This document shows positions 23,923 to 32,907 of a stretch of 64,000 nucleotides of DNA, piece by piece. Source of the DNA: Catellatospora methionotrophica. GTDB taxonomy: Bacteria; Actinomycetota; Actinomycetes; Mycobacteriales; Micromonosporaceae. The number at the start of each line of letters is the position of its first letter. Position 1 is the first letter of the stretch. The stretch lies in assembly GCF_011297335.1 (NCBI RefSeq), contig NZ_JAAOTJ010000003.1, positions 371,207 through 435,206 on the forward strand. The letters are read 5' to 3'. The position numbers and the translations under genes are program-made. Below the pieces are notes generated by a model. It made no database searches, had not been told where the DNA came from, and worked only from the letters and a program-made list of their open reading frames with translations.

Positions 23923-24438
23923 ATGTCCTCCCTCCCCGAGCGCGAAGCGGTCGGCACCCTGCTGCGTCACGTGCTCGAACTGCTCGACGGCGACGTCGCC
24001 AAGGTCTACGCCGAGCGCGAGCTGGCCGACTACCGCCCGCGTTACTCACCCGTGGTCCGCGCCCTGCTGTCCGGCGGCCCGATGCCGATCCGGGACCTGG
24101 CCCGTGCCGTCGGGGTGACCCACTCCGCCGCGAGCCAGACCGTGGCCCAGATGAGCGGGGCCGGTCTGGTCGACCTGACTCCCGGTGCCGACGCCCGCCA
24201 GCGCCTGGTCAGCCTCACCCCGAAAGCCCACTGGCTGCTGCCGCTGGTGACCGCGGAATGGACTGCCACCACCGCCGCGATGCGCACTTTGGACAGCGAA
24301 CTGTCGATGCCCCTGGTGGACCTGCTGACCGAGGTGGCCACGGCCCTGACCCGCCGGCCTTTCCGCGCGCGCATCGCCGACGCGGGCCTACCCGAGGTGG
24401 CCGGGGACCCCTACCCTGCGCAGCATGGGGACGAGTAA
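23923..24438 (+). CDS. MarR-family regulator, probably leaderless
   Basis: This 171-residue winged-helix protein has PMPIRDLARAVGVTHSAASQ as recognition region and GLVDLTPGADARQRLVSLT as wing. It has no ribosome site; a TATGTT box 6 bases before the ATG points to a leaderless transcript, common in actinomycetes. It is divergent from pip with a palindrome between, and its end overlaps the next gene by 14 bases. Confidence 0.82.
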   Translation: MSSLPEREAVGTLLRHVLELLDGDVAKVYAERELADYRPRYSPVVRALLSGGPMPIRDLARAVGVTHSAASQTVAQMSGAGLVDLTPGADARQRLVSLTPKAHWLLPLVTAEWTATTAAMRTLDSELSMPLVDLLTEVATALTRRPFRARIADAGLPEVAGDPYPAQHGDE

Positions 24439-24691
24439 GCGGGGAAAGAACCGGGTCGCGCTGGTGACCGTGGCGGGGCGGCGGTTCAGCTGCCTGGTCT
24501 GCGGGCAGCGGGAGTTCACCAGCCGCGAGATCCTGCTCAACACGCCAGGGCTGGAACTGCTGGACCTGGCCTGGGCCAACCGGTCGTCGCTCGGGGTGAT
24601 CTGCATGGCGTGCGGGTACGTGCACGAGTTCGTCGGGAACGCGGTGGAGTTCTGGACCACGGCCGGCGGGTACCCCGAGAACGCGACCTGA
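24425..24691 (+). CDS. Small zinc-ribbon-like protein
   Basis: The product has 88 residues with two CxxC pairs, FSCLVCGQREF and GVICMACGYVHEF, set 36 residues apart, a likely structural zinc site. The N-terminus is basic (GTSKRGKNR). I do not know a function. The start overlaps the end of marR by 14 bases, suggesting coupled translation. A perfect hairpin follows. Confidence 0.7.
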   Translation: MGTSKRGKNRVALVTVAGRRFSCLVCGQREFTSREILLNTPGLELLDLAWANRSSLGVICMACGYVHEFVGNAVEFWTTAGGYPENAT

Positions 24692-24692
24692 G

Positions 24693-24723
24693 CGCCGGTG
24701 CCCTGCGGCGCAGGGCACCGGCG
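24693..24723. terminator. Bidirectional terminator hairpin
   Basis: CGCCGGTGCCCTGC and GCAGGGCACCGGCG form a perfect 14-bp stem with a 3-base loop between convergent genes. Confidence 0.8.
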
Positions 24724-24730
24724 GATGCGG

Positions 24731-25612
24731 TCAGCTCTCCAGCGCGGGCTCGGCCCGCTCGGACCGGGCGGGCCGAACCAGGTAGCCGAAGGCGGCGGCG
24801 GTGAAGAACATGATGATGCTGTACACCGCCGCGGGCACCGCCAGCGCCGTGCTCGCCAGCAGCGTCGTCGCGATGAAGATGGCCAGCGTGCCGTTGTGGA
24901 TGCCGATCTCCATCGCGGCCGCGACCGAGTCCCCGCGGTCGAGCCCGGCCAGGCGCGGCAGGAAGTAGCCCACCCCGAGGCTGAGCACGTTGAACAGCAG
25001 CGCGACCAGTCCCGCGTCGGCGAAGTAGGTGGCGATGTTGTCCTTCTCCGACACCAGCGTGCCGACGATGACCAGCACCAGCACGACGACCGACAGGATG
25101 CGCACCGGGCGCTGCATCCGGTCGGCGAAGTCGACCGAGCGGGCGCGGATGAACATGCCGATCGCCACCGGGATCAGCACGATCGCGAACACCTGCAGCG
25201 ACTTGCCGAACTGCAGCCCGATCTGGTCGGTGCCGGACAGGAAGTGGTTCAGCGCAAAGTTCACCACCAGCGGCAGCGTGAAGATGGCCAGCACCGAGTT
25301 CACCGCGGTCAGCGTGACGTTGAGGGCCACGTTGCCGCCGAACAGGTGGCTGTAGAGGTTCGCGGTGGTGCCGCCGGGTGAGGCGGCCAGCAGCATCATG
25401 CCCGCGGCCAGGGTCGGATCCAGGTCGAGGAGCAGGACCAGGCCGAAGCACACCGCGGGCAGCAGCAGCACCTGGCAGACCAGGGCCACCAGCACCGCTT
25501 TCGGGAACACCACGATCCGCTTGAAGTCGGCGACCGTGAGCCCGAGGCCGAGGCCGAGCATCACGATGCCGAGAGCGACGGGCAGGAACACCTGGGTCAG
25601 CACTGAATCCAT
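24731..25612 (-). CDS. Bile acid:sodium symporter (BASS) family transporter
   Basis: This 293-residue protein has about nine or ten membrane helices, with the BASS motifs LGLGLTVADFKRI, AASPGGTTANLYSHLFGGNV and MEIGIHNGTLAIFIATTL. BASS members are sodium-coupled carriers of bile acids, pyruvate, pantothenate or other organic anions; this member's substrate is not evident. It is monocistronic. Confidence 0.88.
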   Translation of the reverse strand: MDSVLTQVFLPVALGIVMLGLGLGLTVADFKRIVVFPKAVLVALVCQVLLLPAVCFGLVLLLDLDPTLAAGMMLLAASPGGTTANLYSHLFGGNVALNVTLTAVNSVLAIFTLPLVVNFALNHFLSGTDQIGLQFGKSLQVFAIVLIPVAIGMFIRARSVDFADRMQRPVRILSVVVLVLVIVGTLVSEKDNIATYFADAGLVALLFNVLSLGVGYFLPRLAGLDRGDSVAAAMEIGIHNGTLAIFIATTLLASTALAVPAAVYSIIMFFTAAAFGYLVRPARSERAEPALES

Positions 25613-25698
25613 AGCCGAGGATTCTTCATGGCGTGTGAGCGGCGACACATCAGCCGGACAGCCGACGTGGCAGACTGCTCGCCCATGGGGAGCCGGCG

Positions 25699-26229
25699 AT
25701 GAACCACGTACGCGATGCCGCGATGACCGCACTGATCTTCGGCTTCTTCGCCTCGGCCTGGTTCGGCTGGGCGCAGGAGGCGCCGCCGGTCGCCTGGAAG
25801 AAGCGGCTCGGCATCGCGGGCGGCGTGAGCATCGCCGTATCCCTGGCCGGTGGCATCCTGGCCTGGCAGCACTGGTCCGACGGGTCGGCGCTCAGCGAGC
25901 CGGGCGCGATGCGCCGCTACGGCATCATCGTCGGGATCGAATGCGTCGCCGCGGCCGCCGGTGCGCTCGTGCTCGGCCTGCGCGGCAAGCGCGAACTCAT
26001 CGCGCCGTGGATTTGCCTAGTCGTCGGCGTGCACTTCATCCCGCTGGCCGGACCGCTGCAGAGCCCGATCCTGTTCCCCCTCGCCGTCGCCATGACCCTG
26101 GTCGCCGCAGGCGCGACTCCCCTGGCCCGCAAACGCGACATCCCACCCAGCGCCACCACCGGCGTCGGCGCAGGCGTCTCCCTCCTGACCTGCGCCATCG
26201 CCGCCCTGATCATCGCCGTGACCCGCTGA
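25699..26229 (+). CDS. Membrane protein of unknown function
   Basis: This 176-residue protein has five predicted membrane helices. The second begins IAGGVSIAVSLAGGILAW and the fourth includes LIAPWICLVVGVHFIPLAG, which is reminiscent of small actinomycete permease-like proteins of unassigned function. GGGGAG precedes the ATG at a normal distance. It lies convergent with a FadR-type regulator. No transport motif or enzyme site is visible. Confidence 0.7.
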   Translation: MNHVRDAAMTALIFGFFASAWFGWAQEAPPVAWKKRLGIAGGVSIAVSLAGGILAWQHWSDGSALSEPGAMRRYGIIVGIECVAAAAGALVLGLRGKRELIAPWICLVVGVHFIPLAGPLQSPILFPLAVAMTLVAAGATPLARKRDIPPSATTGVGAGVSLLTCAIAALIIAVTR

Positions 26230-26245
26230 CCCCACGGCGGGTGGG

Positions 26246-26917
26246 TCAGAGGGCGTGGCGGAGCCATTCTTCGACGCCTGCGACGTGGATGAGGGCCCAG
26301 GACTGGGCTACTTCGGGGCGGCGGGCGGTGATGGCGTCGAGGATGGCCAGGTGCTGCTCGCGGGTGCGTTCGACGGCGCGGTCCTGGGTGAGGCCGCGCC
26401 AGATGCGGGCGCGGGTCGTCGGGCCGGACATGCCGTCGATGATCGAGCACAGCACCGCGTTGCCGGTCCCTGCCGCGATCAGCCGGTGGAACTCCAGGTC
26501 GTTGGCGACCAGCTCCTCCAGGGACGCGTCCGGGCCGATCTCCTCGACGACCGCGGCGAGTTTGGCGATGTCCTCCTCGCTCATACGCTGCGCGGCCAGC
26601 GCCGCGGCGGCGGGTTCGAGGATGCGGCGCATCTCCAGGAACTGCAGCACCGTGTCGTCGCGGTGGAAGTCGACGACGAACGTCAGCGCCTCCAGCAGCA
26701 GACCGGGTTCGAGGCTGGTCACGTACGTGCCGTCGCCCTGGCGGACGTCGAGGACCCGGATCAGGGACAGGGCGCGTACGGCCTCGCGCAGCGAGTTGCG
26801 GGACAGGCCCAGCCGCTCGGCGAGGTCGGCCTCCTTGGGCAGCTTGTCACCGGGGCGCAGCGTGCCGGAGAGGATCATCTCCTTGATCTTCTCGATGGCC
26901 TCGTCGGTCAGTGCCAT
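26246..26917 (-). CDS. FadR-type GntR regulator
   Basis: This 223-residue protein has a GntR wHTH with GTLRPGDKLPKEADLAERLG and LSRNSLREAVRALSLIRVLD, and a C-terminal FCD domain (LEMRRILEPAAAALAA ... DLEFHRLIAAGTGN ... REQHLAILDAI). FCD regulators respond to carboxylic acids or sugars. GGGAG precedes the ATG. No operon partner is adjacent. The 238 bases up to the next gene (26918-27155) show no coding signal. Confidence 0.88.
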   Translation of the reverse strand: MALTDEAIEKIKEMILSGTLRPGDKLPKEADLAERLGLSRNSLREAVRALSLIRVLDVRQGDGTYVTSLEPGLLLEALTFVVDFHRDDTVLQFLEMRRILEPAAAALAAQRMSEEDIAKLAAVVEEIGPDASLEELVANDLEFHRLIAAGTGNAVLCSIIDGMSGPTTRARIWRGLTQDRAVERTREQHLAILDAITARRPEVAQSWALIHVAGVEEWLRHAL

Positions 26918-27155
26918 GTGTGCTCCCTGGTGCGCGCTGGGCGGCGGTGGCGGGTTCTCACGGAACCGCGATGCGCGCGGGTGCCGGAAGTGCCCGCGAA
27001 CACCGGCTACGGCGACATTGCCTTCCCCATTGGACACCGCGCCCTCGGTGATGCGACAGCCGCCGACGTGATCACCTGCCGTCAGCCGGGTGACCTGCGG
27101 CAGCGTGGGGTAAATCCGGCGACGGGCGGCGGCGCGCGGCGGTAGGGTCCGCGAC

Positions 27156-28355
27156 GTGGGACGAGTCGTGACGCTGGTGCTGGTGGACCGGGCCGGAACC
27201 GTGCTGGGGGCGCTGCCGCCGTACGAGGTGGAACTGCCCTGGTGGCAGGACGCCGCCGAGATCGTCGCCGGGGCGCGCGAGCACCACGGCGTCGCGGTGA
27301 CCGTGCTGCGGCTGCTGCACGCCGACCAGCCCGCGCCGCCCGGTGGCAGGCTCACCTACCTCGCCGAGGCCGACGGCGACCCGGGCCCGGTGCGCCCGGC
27401 GACGGCTCACCTGGTGCCGCATCCGCGCCGCGCGCCGTACGCCGAGATCGGTGGCCCCGCCGCCAGCCTCGCCTGGGCCACGGCCGCCCTCGCCGCCCGT
27501 GGCCGGACGGTCACCGCGGCCGCGCAGCAGCGCACCTGGAACCTGTCCGCGATCTGGCGGCTGGACACCGACACCACCCCGGTCTGGCTCAAGCAGGTAC
27601 CGCACTTCTTCGCCCATGAGGCGGCCGTGCTGGGCTGGCTGGGCGAACACTGCCCCGGCACGGCCCCCGTCCCGATCGCCGCCGACGACGGCCGGGTGCT
27701 GCTCGACGACCTGCCCGGCACCGACCGCTACGGCGCACCCGTGGACGAGCGGCAGACCATGCTGTCCCGCCTGCACACCGTTCAGGTGAACGCCGCCCGC
27801 CGAGTCCCCGAGCTGCTGGCACTCGGCGTGCCGGACCAGCGTCCGCCCCGCCTGGCCGAGCGGCTGCGTGCCGTGGTCGCCCGCGCCGGCGCCACCGCAC
27901 CGGCCGAGCAGGAGGGCACGATACCGGCGGCCGGCGCGGGTGAGCGGCTGGCGGCGCTGATGGACGGGTTGGAAGACCGGCTGGCCGAGATCACCGCCTG
28001 CGGGCTGCCCGACACGCTCGTGCACGGCGACTTCCACCCGGGCAACGTGCGCGGCACCGCCGACCGGCTGCACCTCATCGACTGGGGCGACTCCGTGCTC
28101 GCCCACCCGGCGATCGACCTGCTGCGCATGTGCGAACACGTCGCCGACCCCGAGCCGCTCCGGCAGGCCTGGGGCGGCCGCTGGCGGGCGGCGGTGCCCG
28201 GCTGCGACCCCGAACGGGCGATCACGCTCATCGAGCCGCTGGTCGCACTGCGCAACGCCGCCGCGTACGCCGGGTTCCTCGACGCCATCGAGCCGTCCGA
28301 GTGGCCGTACCACGCCGACGACGTGCCGTACTGGCTGGCGCAGGCGGCAGCCTGA
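27156..28355 (+). CDS. Aminoglycoside-phosphotransferase-like kinase
   Basis: The 399-residue protein has an APH-fold kinase with the catalytic HGDFHPGNV and the metal-binding LIDWGDSV, plus an ATP lysine in VWLKQV. The N-terminal 150 residues are extra and resemble a small Nudix- or NTPase-like beta-rich part (VDRAGTVLGALPPYEVE), but I cannot assign it firmly. Substrates of this group range from sugars to antibiotics. The start is a GTG. It stands alone. Confidence 0.8.
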   Translation: MGRVVTLVLVDRAGTVLGALPPYEVELPWWQDAAEIVAGAREHHGVAVTVLRLLHADQPAPPGGRLTYLAEADGDPGPVRPATAHLVPHPRRAPYAEIGGPAASLAWATAALAARGRTVTAAAQQRTWNLSAIWRLDTDTTPVWLKQVPHFFAHEAAVLGWLGEHCPGTAPVPIAADDGRVLLDDLPGTDRYGAPVDERQTMLSRLHTVQVNAARRVPELLALGVPDQRPPRLAERLRAVVARAGATAPAEQEGTIPAAGAGERLAALMDGLEDRLAEITACGLPDTLVHGDFHPGNVRGTADRLHLIDWGDSVLAHPAIDLLRMCEHVADPEPLRQAWGGRWRAAVPGCDPERAITLIEPLVALRNAAAYAGFLDAIEPSEWPYHADDVPYWLAQAAA

Positions 28356-28547
28356 CCGGCGCACGCCGCGGAGATACCCGACCGAACCGCCCCTGCGTGA
28401 CGTGAGCCGATGTCATGATCCGAGAAGATCGGCAACCATTACCCCATCCGGCTGGTCCCGAAGGAACCGAACAGGGCTCACGCAACGTTCGGGCGGTACG
28501 GCAGGATGTTCCGCGATGTGTGGATCTGGGGAGCGGGGTACGCGGCG

Positions 28548-29843
28548 ATGAGCCTGAGCACGATGGCGCGCAGGAGCGCGATGGCACTGGTGCTGGCGGT
28601 GGTGGCACCGCTGGCGCTGACCGCGTGTTCGGAGGACGGCGGCACACCCCCCTCCTTCGTCACGCCCACCCAGTCGGCGCCCGAGCCCGCGCCGGCCAGC
28701 GCCGAGCCGCTGGCGCTGGCGGTGACGCCCGCCGAGGCGGCCAAGAACCAGCCGGTGAGCGCGGAGATCGGCACCAGGGTCACCGGCGGGCAGGTGCAGA
28801 CGGTGACGATGACCGAGGCCGGTGGCGCGAAGGTCGCGGGCACGATGCGGGCCGACGGCTCGTCGTTCGTGCCGACCAAGCCGCTCAAGTACGGCAAGAA
28901 GTACTCGGCGACGGTCGTCGCGGTCGGGCCGGACGGCACGACCATCGAGAAGAAGACGTCGTTCACGACGATGGGCCGGCCGAGCAAGAAGACCGGCGCG
29001 GGACTGTACCTGTTCTCCGACCGCTCCTACGGCGTGGCGATGCCGGTGGTCATCGAGTTCACCAAGCCGGTCCCGACCGCGGCGCGGGCCGCGGTGGAGC
29101 GCCGCCTGTTCGTGACGGTCGAGCCGCCGCAGCCGGGCATCTGGCACTGGTCCAGCTCGCTGCAGGTGATGTACCGGGGTCCGCAGTACTGGCAGCCCGG
29201 CACGAAGATCACCGTGCGGGCGGCGCTGGAGGGCGTGCCGATGGGCGACGGCCGCTACGGCGACGCCGACCGGCTGGGCGTCGGCAACATCGCCAAGGAG
29301 AAGGTCGAGCTGATCGTCGACAACAAGACCAAGCGCATGCAGGTGTTCAAGAACGACGTGGTGGTCAAGACGCTGCCGGTCAGCCTGGGCAAGACCAAGA
29401 CCCCGTCGTCGTCCGGCACCATGGTGATCATGGACAAGCAGCGCAAGACGGTCTTCGACACCACCGACGACCCCGGCAACGTCGACCGCTACGTCGTCAA
29501 CATCGAGTACGCCCAGCGCCTGACCTGGGGTGGCGAGTACATCCACGCCGCGCCGTGGTCGGTGAAGGACCAGGGCGTACGCAACGTGTCGCACGGCTGC
29601 GTGAACGTGTCCATGGCCAACGCCGTGTACCTGTTCAACCTGACCAGCATCGGCACCCCGGTCACCGTGAAGGGCACCGAGCGGAAGATCAAGCCCGCCA
29701 ACGGCTGGACGGCGTGGAGCGTCGGCTGGGCCGAGTACCTGAAGGGCAGCGCCCTGCCGGTGCCGCCGGAACTGTCCGCGCTGGGCGACCCGGACCCGAC
29801 CGCGTCGGCGCTGCCGTCGCCGAGCGTGTCCCCGACGGCGTGA
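28548..29843 (+). CDS. Lipoprotein L,D-transpeptidase
   Basis: The 431-residue protein has a lipobox LALTAC near residue 28, a Pro/Ser linker, Ig-like domains and a C-terminal YkuD domain. The catalytic signature is in GVRNVSHGCVNVSMANA with the active Cys and a preceding His in EYIHAAPW. It makes 3-3 cross-links in peptidoglycan outside the membrane, as actinobacterial Ldt enzymes do. The chosen ATG 28548 gives a normal signal peptide; a start at 28506 is also open. Confidence 0.9.
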   Translation: MSLSTMARRSAMALVLAVVAPLALTACSEDGGTPPSFVTPTQSAPEPAPASAEPLALAVTPAEAAKNQPVSAEIGTRVTGGQVQTVTMTEAGGAKVAGTMRADGSSFVPTKPLKYGKKYSATVVAVGPDGTTIEKKTSFTTMGRPSKKTGAGLYLFSDRSYGVAMPVVIEFTKPVPTAARAAVERRLFVTVEPPQPGIWHWSSSLQVMYRGPQYWQPGTKITVRAALEGVPMGDGRYGDADRLGVGNIAKEKVELIVDNKTKRMQVFKNDVVVKTLPVSLGKTKTPSSSGTMVIMDKQRKTVFDTTDDPGNVDRYVVNIEYAQRLTWGGEYIHAAPWSVKDQGVRNVSHGCVNVSMANAVYLFNLTSIGTPVTVKGTERKIKPANGWTAWSVGWAEYLKGSALPVPPELSALGDPDPTASALPSPSVSPTA

Positions 29844-29869
29844 CCCGGCGCACCTGACGTTCGTCCTAC

Positions 29870-29910
29870 GCAGGTCCCGACCGACGCCAGATGCGGTCGG
29901 GACCTGCTTT
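29870..29910 (+). terminator. Intrinsic terminator of the L,D-transpeptidase gene
   Basis: GCAGGTCCCGACCG and CGGTCGGGACCTGC pair perfectly over a 10-base loop, with TTT following. Confidence 0.85.
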
Positions 29911-30046
29911 CGCGCAGACTGGCAGGCGGCGGCCCGGGTACGCCGCAACGGCACGGCGGACCGGGGCCACACCATCCCCGTCTCCGGGTCCGCTCAGGGT
30001 CGCGTCCCTGATGCGGGACGGCGCCGCGGCGGCCAGGCTGGCCCGC

Positions 30047-30673
30047 ATGGCACGCAGAAACGGGCAGCGGGGACGGCAGACCCTGGTATGGCTGCACGCC
30101 GTCACCTCGATCGGCTGGATGAGCCTCGCGCTGTGCCTGTGCGTGCTGCTGCTGGCCGGGCCGCCGTCGGGTTACGAGGCCGCCCGCACCCTCGACAAGC
30201 AGCTGCTGGCGCACCTGGCGACGTCGTCGGCGTTCACCGGGCTGATGCTGTCCGCGCTGACCGCCTGGGGTTACCTGCGCTACTGGTGGGTGCTGGCGAA
30301 GTTCGCCATCACGCTGACCCAGCTCTACGTGGGCATCGTCATCCTCAGCCCGCGCCTGGACGCGCTGCCCGAGGCCGGGGCGGCCACCGGCGCGGGCCCG
30401 ATGATCGCGGCGTCGGCGCTGATGGCCTCGGCGATCGCCGTGCAGGCCTGGCTGTCGGTGGCCAAACCCTGGCGGCACACCCCGTGGGCCGACCCCCGGT
30501 GGCGCACCCCGCCCTTCCCGCCCTGGCTGTACTGGGCCGCGGTGGCGATCCCGGTGCTCGACTTCGTGGTCTGGCGGGCGGTGTTGGGCGCACCGGCCCC
30601 GCTGCTCTCGCTGATCGTCGTACTGGCGTTCCCGCTCTACCGGCGTCGCCGCCTGCGCCTGGCCGCAGCCTGA
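30047..30673 (+). CDS. DUF2269-like integral membrane protein
   Basis: The product has about 208 residues with five membrane helices. TLVWLHAVTSIGWMSLALCL resembles the first segment of DUF2269-type proteins, where a His-containing helix leads. A basic Arg-rich tail ends the protein (PLYRRRRLRLA). ATG 30011 is also possible; the earlier open frame overlaps the terminator at 29870-29910 and is not used. Unknown function. Confidence 0.6.
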   Translation: MARRNGQRGRQTLVWLHAVTSIGWMSLALCLCVLLLAGPPSGYEAARTLDKQLLAHLATSSAFTGLMLSALTAWGYLRYWWVLAKFAITLTQLYVGIVILSPRLDALPEAGAATGAGPMIAASALMASAIAVQAWLSVAKPWRHTPWADPRWRTPPFPPWLYWAAVAIPVLDFVVWRAVLGAPAPLLSLIVVLAFPLYRRRRLRLAAA

Positions 30674-30677
30674 GGCG

Positions 30678-31553
30678 TCAGAGCCCGCCCGTGGCGTTCA
30701 CCAGCACCCGGTTGCCCAGTGGCCGCTCCAGCCGCACCGTGTACTCCGCCGTGCGCAGCATCATGTCCCGGGCACAGTCACCGCCGCCGTCCGGCGACGC
30801 GGGTGCGTCGGCCACGACCCGCAGCCGCACCGCGACGGCCGTCGCCGTCTCGACCGCCTCGGCCGCGTACTCCCGCTTCGGCTGACCGGGACAGGGCTCG
30901 GGCGCGGCCCGCAGGGTGACGGTCAGCGTCACGCCGTCCGCGGCCAGCCCGGAGCTGTCGATGACCCCGTCCTCGTAACGCACCGGCCAGAGCGCGGACT
31001 CGGCGGGCGCGGCGACGGCCAGCGGCCGCAGCCCCTGCGGCGAGGTGAACAACCAGGCGGGCAGCGTACGCGGGCCGCGGTCGGTGGCGAACACGGCTTC
31101 GCCGAGCGCCACCTTCGTGTACACCAGCGGCGGCGGGGACGCGTCCGGGGCCGAGGCGGGGTCACCACCGGCGATGATCAGGTCGTACGCCTGCCGGGCG
31201 CTGATCACGGGCAGGTCGGCCGGGCCGTCGGGTAGCGCCACCCGGACCGTCGCCGGGCTCTGCGGCAGCGCCGCCCGCAGCTCCAGCCGCCCCTGCGACA
31301 TCGCGATCTTCGCGTCGCCAGTGGTGTAGCCGTGGTCCACCAGCCGCCCGTGGAGCAGCAGGATCGGCCGGGGCACACGATCGGCGGGGAAGCCGGCGAA
31401 CCGGGCGAGCAGCTCCGTGACGTCGCCGGGCGCGGCAGCCGCACCGGCTCCCGGCACCGCCACCCCGGGCTCGGGCACCGGAGCGCAGGCCGTTAGCAGC
31501 AGCAGCGGCACGGCGAGCAGCCGGGCCGCGAGCCGGACGGGCGTACGTTTCAT
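30678..31553 (-). CDS. Secreted lipoprotein of unknown function
   Basis: The 291-residue protein has a type II signal LLAVPLLLLTAC. The mature part is rich in Ala and Pro at first, then folds into beta-rich stretches such as VRVALPDGPADLPVIS and VTLTVTLRAAPEPCPGQ. No family is recognised. Four Cys after the lipobox may pair. It runs convergent to the membrane protein gene with 4 bases between. Confidence 0.7.
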   Translation of the reverse strand: MKRTPVRLAARLLAVPLLLLTACAPVPEPGVAVPGAGAAAAPGDVTELLARFAGFPADRVPRPILLLHGRLVDHGYTTGDAKIAMSQGRLELRAALPQSPATVRVALPDGPADLPVISARQAYDLIIAGGDPASAPDASPPPLVYTKVALGEAVFATDRGPRTLPAWLFTSPQGLRPLAVAAPAESALWPVRYEDGVIDSSGLAADGVTLTVTLRAAPEPCPGQPKREYAAEAVETATAVAVRLRVVADAPASPDGGGDCARDMMLRTAEYTVRLERPLGNRVLVNATGGL

Positions 31554-31636
31554 GGCGACTCCCCGGAACGTCGGTGCGTGTCACTGGATCGACGCCCGAA
31601 ACCCCGGCCGGGTTGCCGGTCAGCGGGCGTGACCGT

Positions 31637-31790
31637 TCATGGACGGCGGGGTGGCCACGCGCCGGTACTGGCGGCGACCGTCCTCGCGTACCAGCACGCC
31701 CTGTCGCCGCAGCTCCTCGCGCAGCACCGACGCGTCGGCGTGCTTTTCTGCCGTCCGGCGGGCATCGGTGGCGAGTCGAGCCGGTCCCCG
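31637..31790 (-). pseudogene. Remnant resembling the C-terminus of a cysteinyl-tRNA/mycothiol ligase
   Basis: The minus strand encodes ARLATDARRTAEKHADASVL, then REELRRQGVLVREDGRRQYW and a stop. The pattern A-D-x-x-R-E-E-L-x-x-x-G-V-x-V-x-D-x-x-x-x-x-W is that of the end of CysS-like ligases. There is no upstream start and no catalytic part. It lies between a slipin terminator and a lipoprotein gene. A chance resemblance is possible. Confidence 0.35.
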
Positions 31791-31800
31791 GACGCGGTTC

Positions 31801-31843
31801 GCGGGTCCACCCGAAAGAGGTGTGGACTCCCGGGTGGACCCGC
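31801..31843 (-). terminator. Terminator hairpin of the slipin gene
   Basis: GCGGGTCCACCCG and CGGGTGGACCCGC form a perfect 13-bp stem over a 17-base loop, 2 bases beyond the slipin stop. Confidence 0.75.
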
Positions 31844-31845
31844 CG

Positions 31846-32691
31846 TCAGTTCGGCTTGCTGTGCTTGTCGAAGCCGATGTAGAGGCGCGCCTCGGCGTTG
31901 CCGCCGAGCGCGGTCATCGTCTCCAGCTCACGCAGGCGCAGCAGGGCCGGGTGCTCGGCGTACACCGCGGCGGCCTCGGCGAGGCGGCGCAGCGCGTCGA
32001 CCTCGGCCTCGACCCGGATGCGCTGGGCAGCGGCGTCGCCCTCGGCCGCCAGCCGGGTCGCGTCGCGCCGTCCGGCCGCGGTGACCTGGTCGGCCTCGGC
32101 GCGGGCACGCGCCTCCAGCACGTCCTTCTCGGCCTTCGTACGGGCGTCGACGAGCTGCGCCTCGGCGAGCCGCTGCGCGGCCAGCACGCGGTTCATGACC
32201 TCCTGCAGGTTGCCGGGGAAGACGATGTCCTTCACGTCGGCCCGCAGGATCTCCACGCCGTAGCCCGCCGCCGCGCCCTGCACGTCACGCAGGATGTCCT
32301 CGGAGAGCTGGTTGCGGTTGGTGAGGATGTCCTCCAGCGTCATCGACGCCAGCGAGCGGCGGGCCGCCAGCTGCACGTCGCTGTACACGCGGTCGGTGTA
32401 GCTGTCCACCCGCTCCACGGCGGCGACCGGGTCGACCACCTTGAAGTGGGTCAGGATGCTCACCCGCAGCGCGACCTTGTCCGAGGTCAGGATCTCCTGG
32501 CCCTTGAGGGTCAGCTCGCGTTCGCGCATGTCCACCAGGGTCACCTCGACGACCGGGCCGCGCCGCCCGAAGCGGCCGCTCTTGGCGGGCAGCTCGTAGC
32601 GCCCGGCTTCGAGCACGTCGGCGAGCCTGCCGTCGACGTAGCGCAGGCCGCGGTGGGTGTTCTTGATGACGATCTCGGTGGTGGTACCCAT
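31846..32691 (-). CDS. SPFH/slipin (stomatin-like) protein
   Basis: The 281-residue protein carries a band-7/SPFH domain with TEIVIKNTHRGLRYVDGRLA at the N-terminus, RVSILTHFKVVDPVAAVERV, and a long coiled coil (AQRLAEAQLVDARTKAEKDV and ARAEADQVTAAGRRDATRLA). It lacks the usual N-terminal membrane hairpin, so it may be peripheral. Slipins scaffold membrane microdomains. No NfeD partner is adjacent. Confidence 0.88.
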   Translation of the reverse strand: MGTTTEIVIKNTHRGLRYVDGRLADVLEAGRYELPAKSGRFGRRGPVVEVTLVDMRERELTLKGQEILTSDKVALRVSILTHFKVVDPVAAVERVDSYTDRVYSDVQLAARRSLASMTLEDILTNRNQLSEDILRDVQGAAAGYGVEILRADVKDIVFPGNLQEVMNRVLAAQRLAEAQLVDARTKAEKDVLEARARAEADQVTAAGRRDATRLAAEGDAAAQRIRVEAEVDALRRLAEAAAVYAEHPALLRLRELETMTALGGNAEARLYIGFDKHSKPN

Positions 32692-32907
32692 GGCGATTCC
32701 TCGGGAGAAGGGAAAGAGGTCGCCCCGGAGCGGGTCCGATGGCTAGGACGGGTATCAGGCGAAAGAGGCCTGTCAGCATGGAATGACGGATTCCAGTGCA
32801 CTTTGTCTGGCAGACACCCGCTATGAGCCCGCCGGGGCGAGATCACTCCATCACGGACGCTGTTGCCCGGCAACGGATTTACGGCTCCCGTGGCGGTGCG
32901 CGCGCCC

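Noticed and set aside
26226-26249. CTGACCC/GGGTCAG between convergent genes as a terminator
   Set aside because: A 7-bp stem over a 10-base loop without T tract is weak, and part of it is coding. Not listed as a feature.
32862-32874. Palindrome GTTGCCCGGCAAC upstream of the flavoprotein gene
   Set aside because: The arms are only 5 bp and there is no regulator gene next to it. In GC-rich DNA this is expected by chance.
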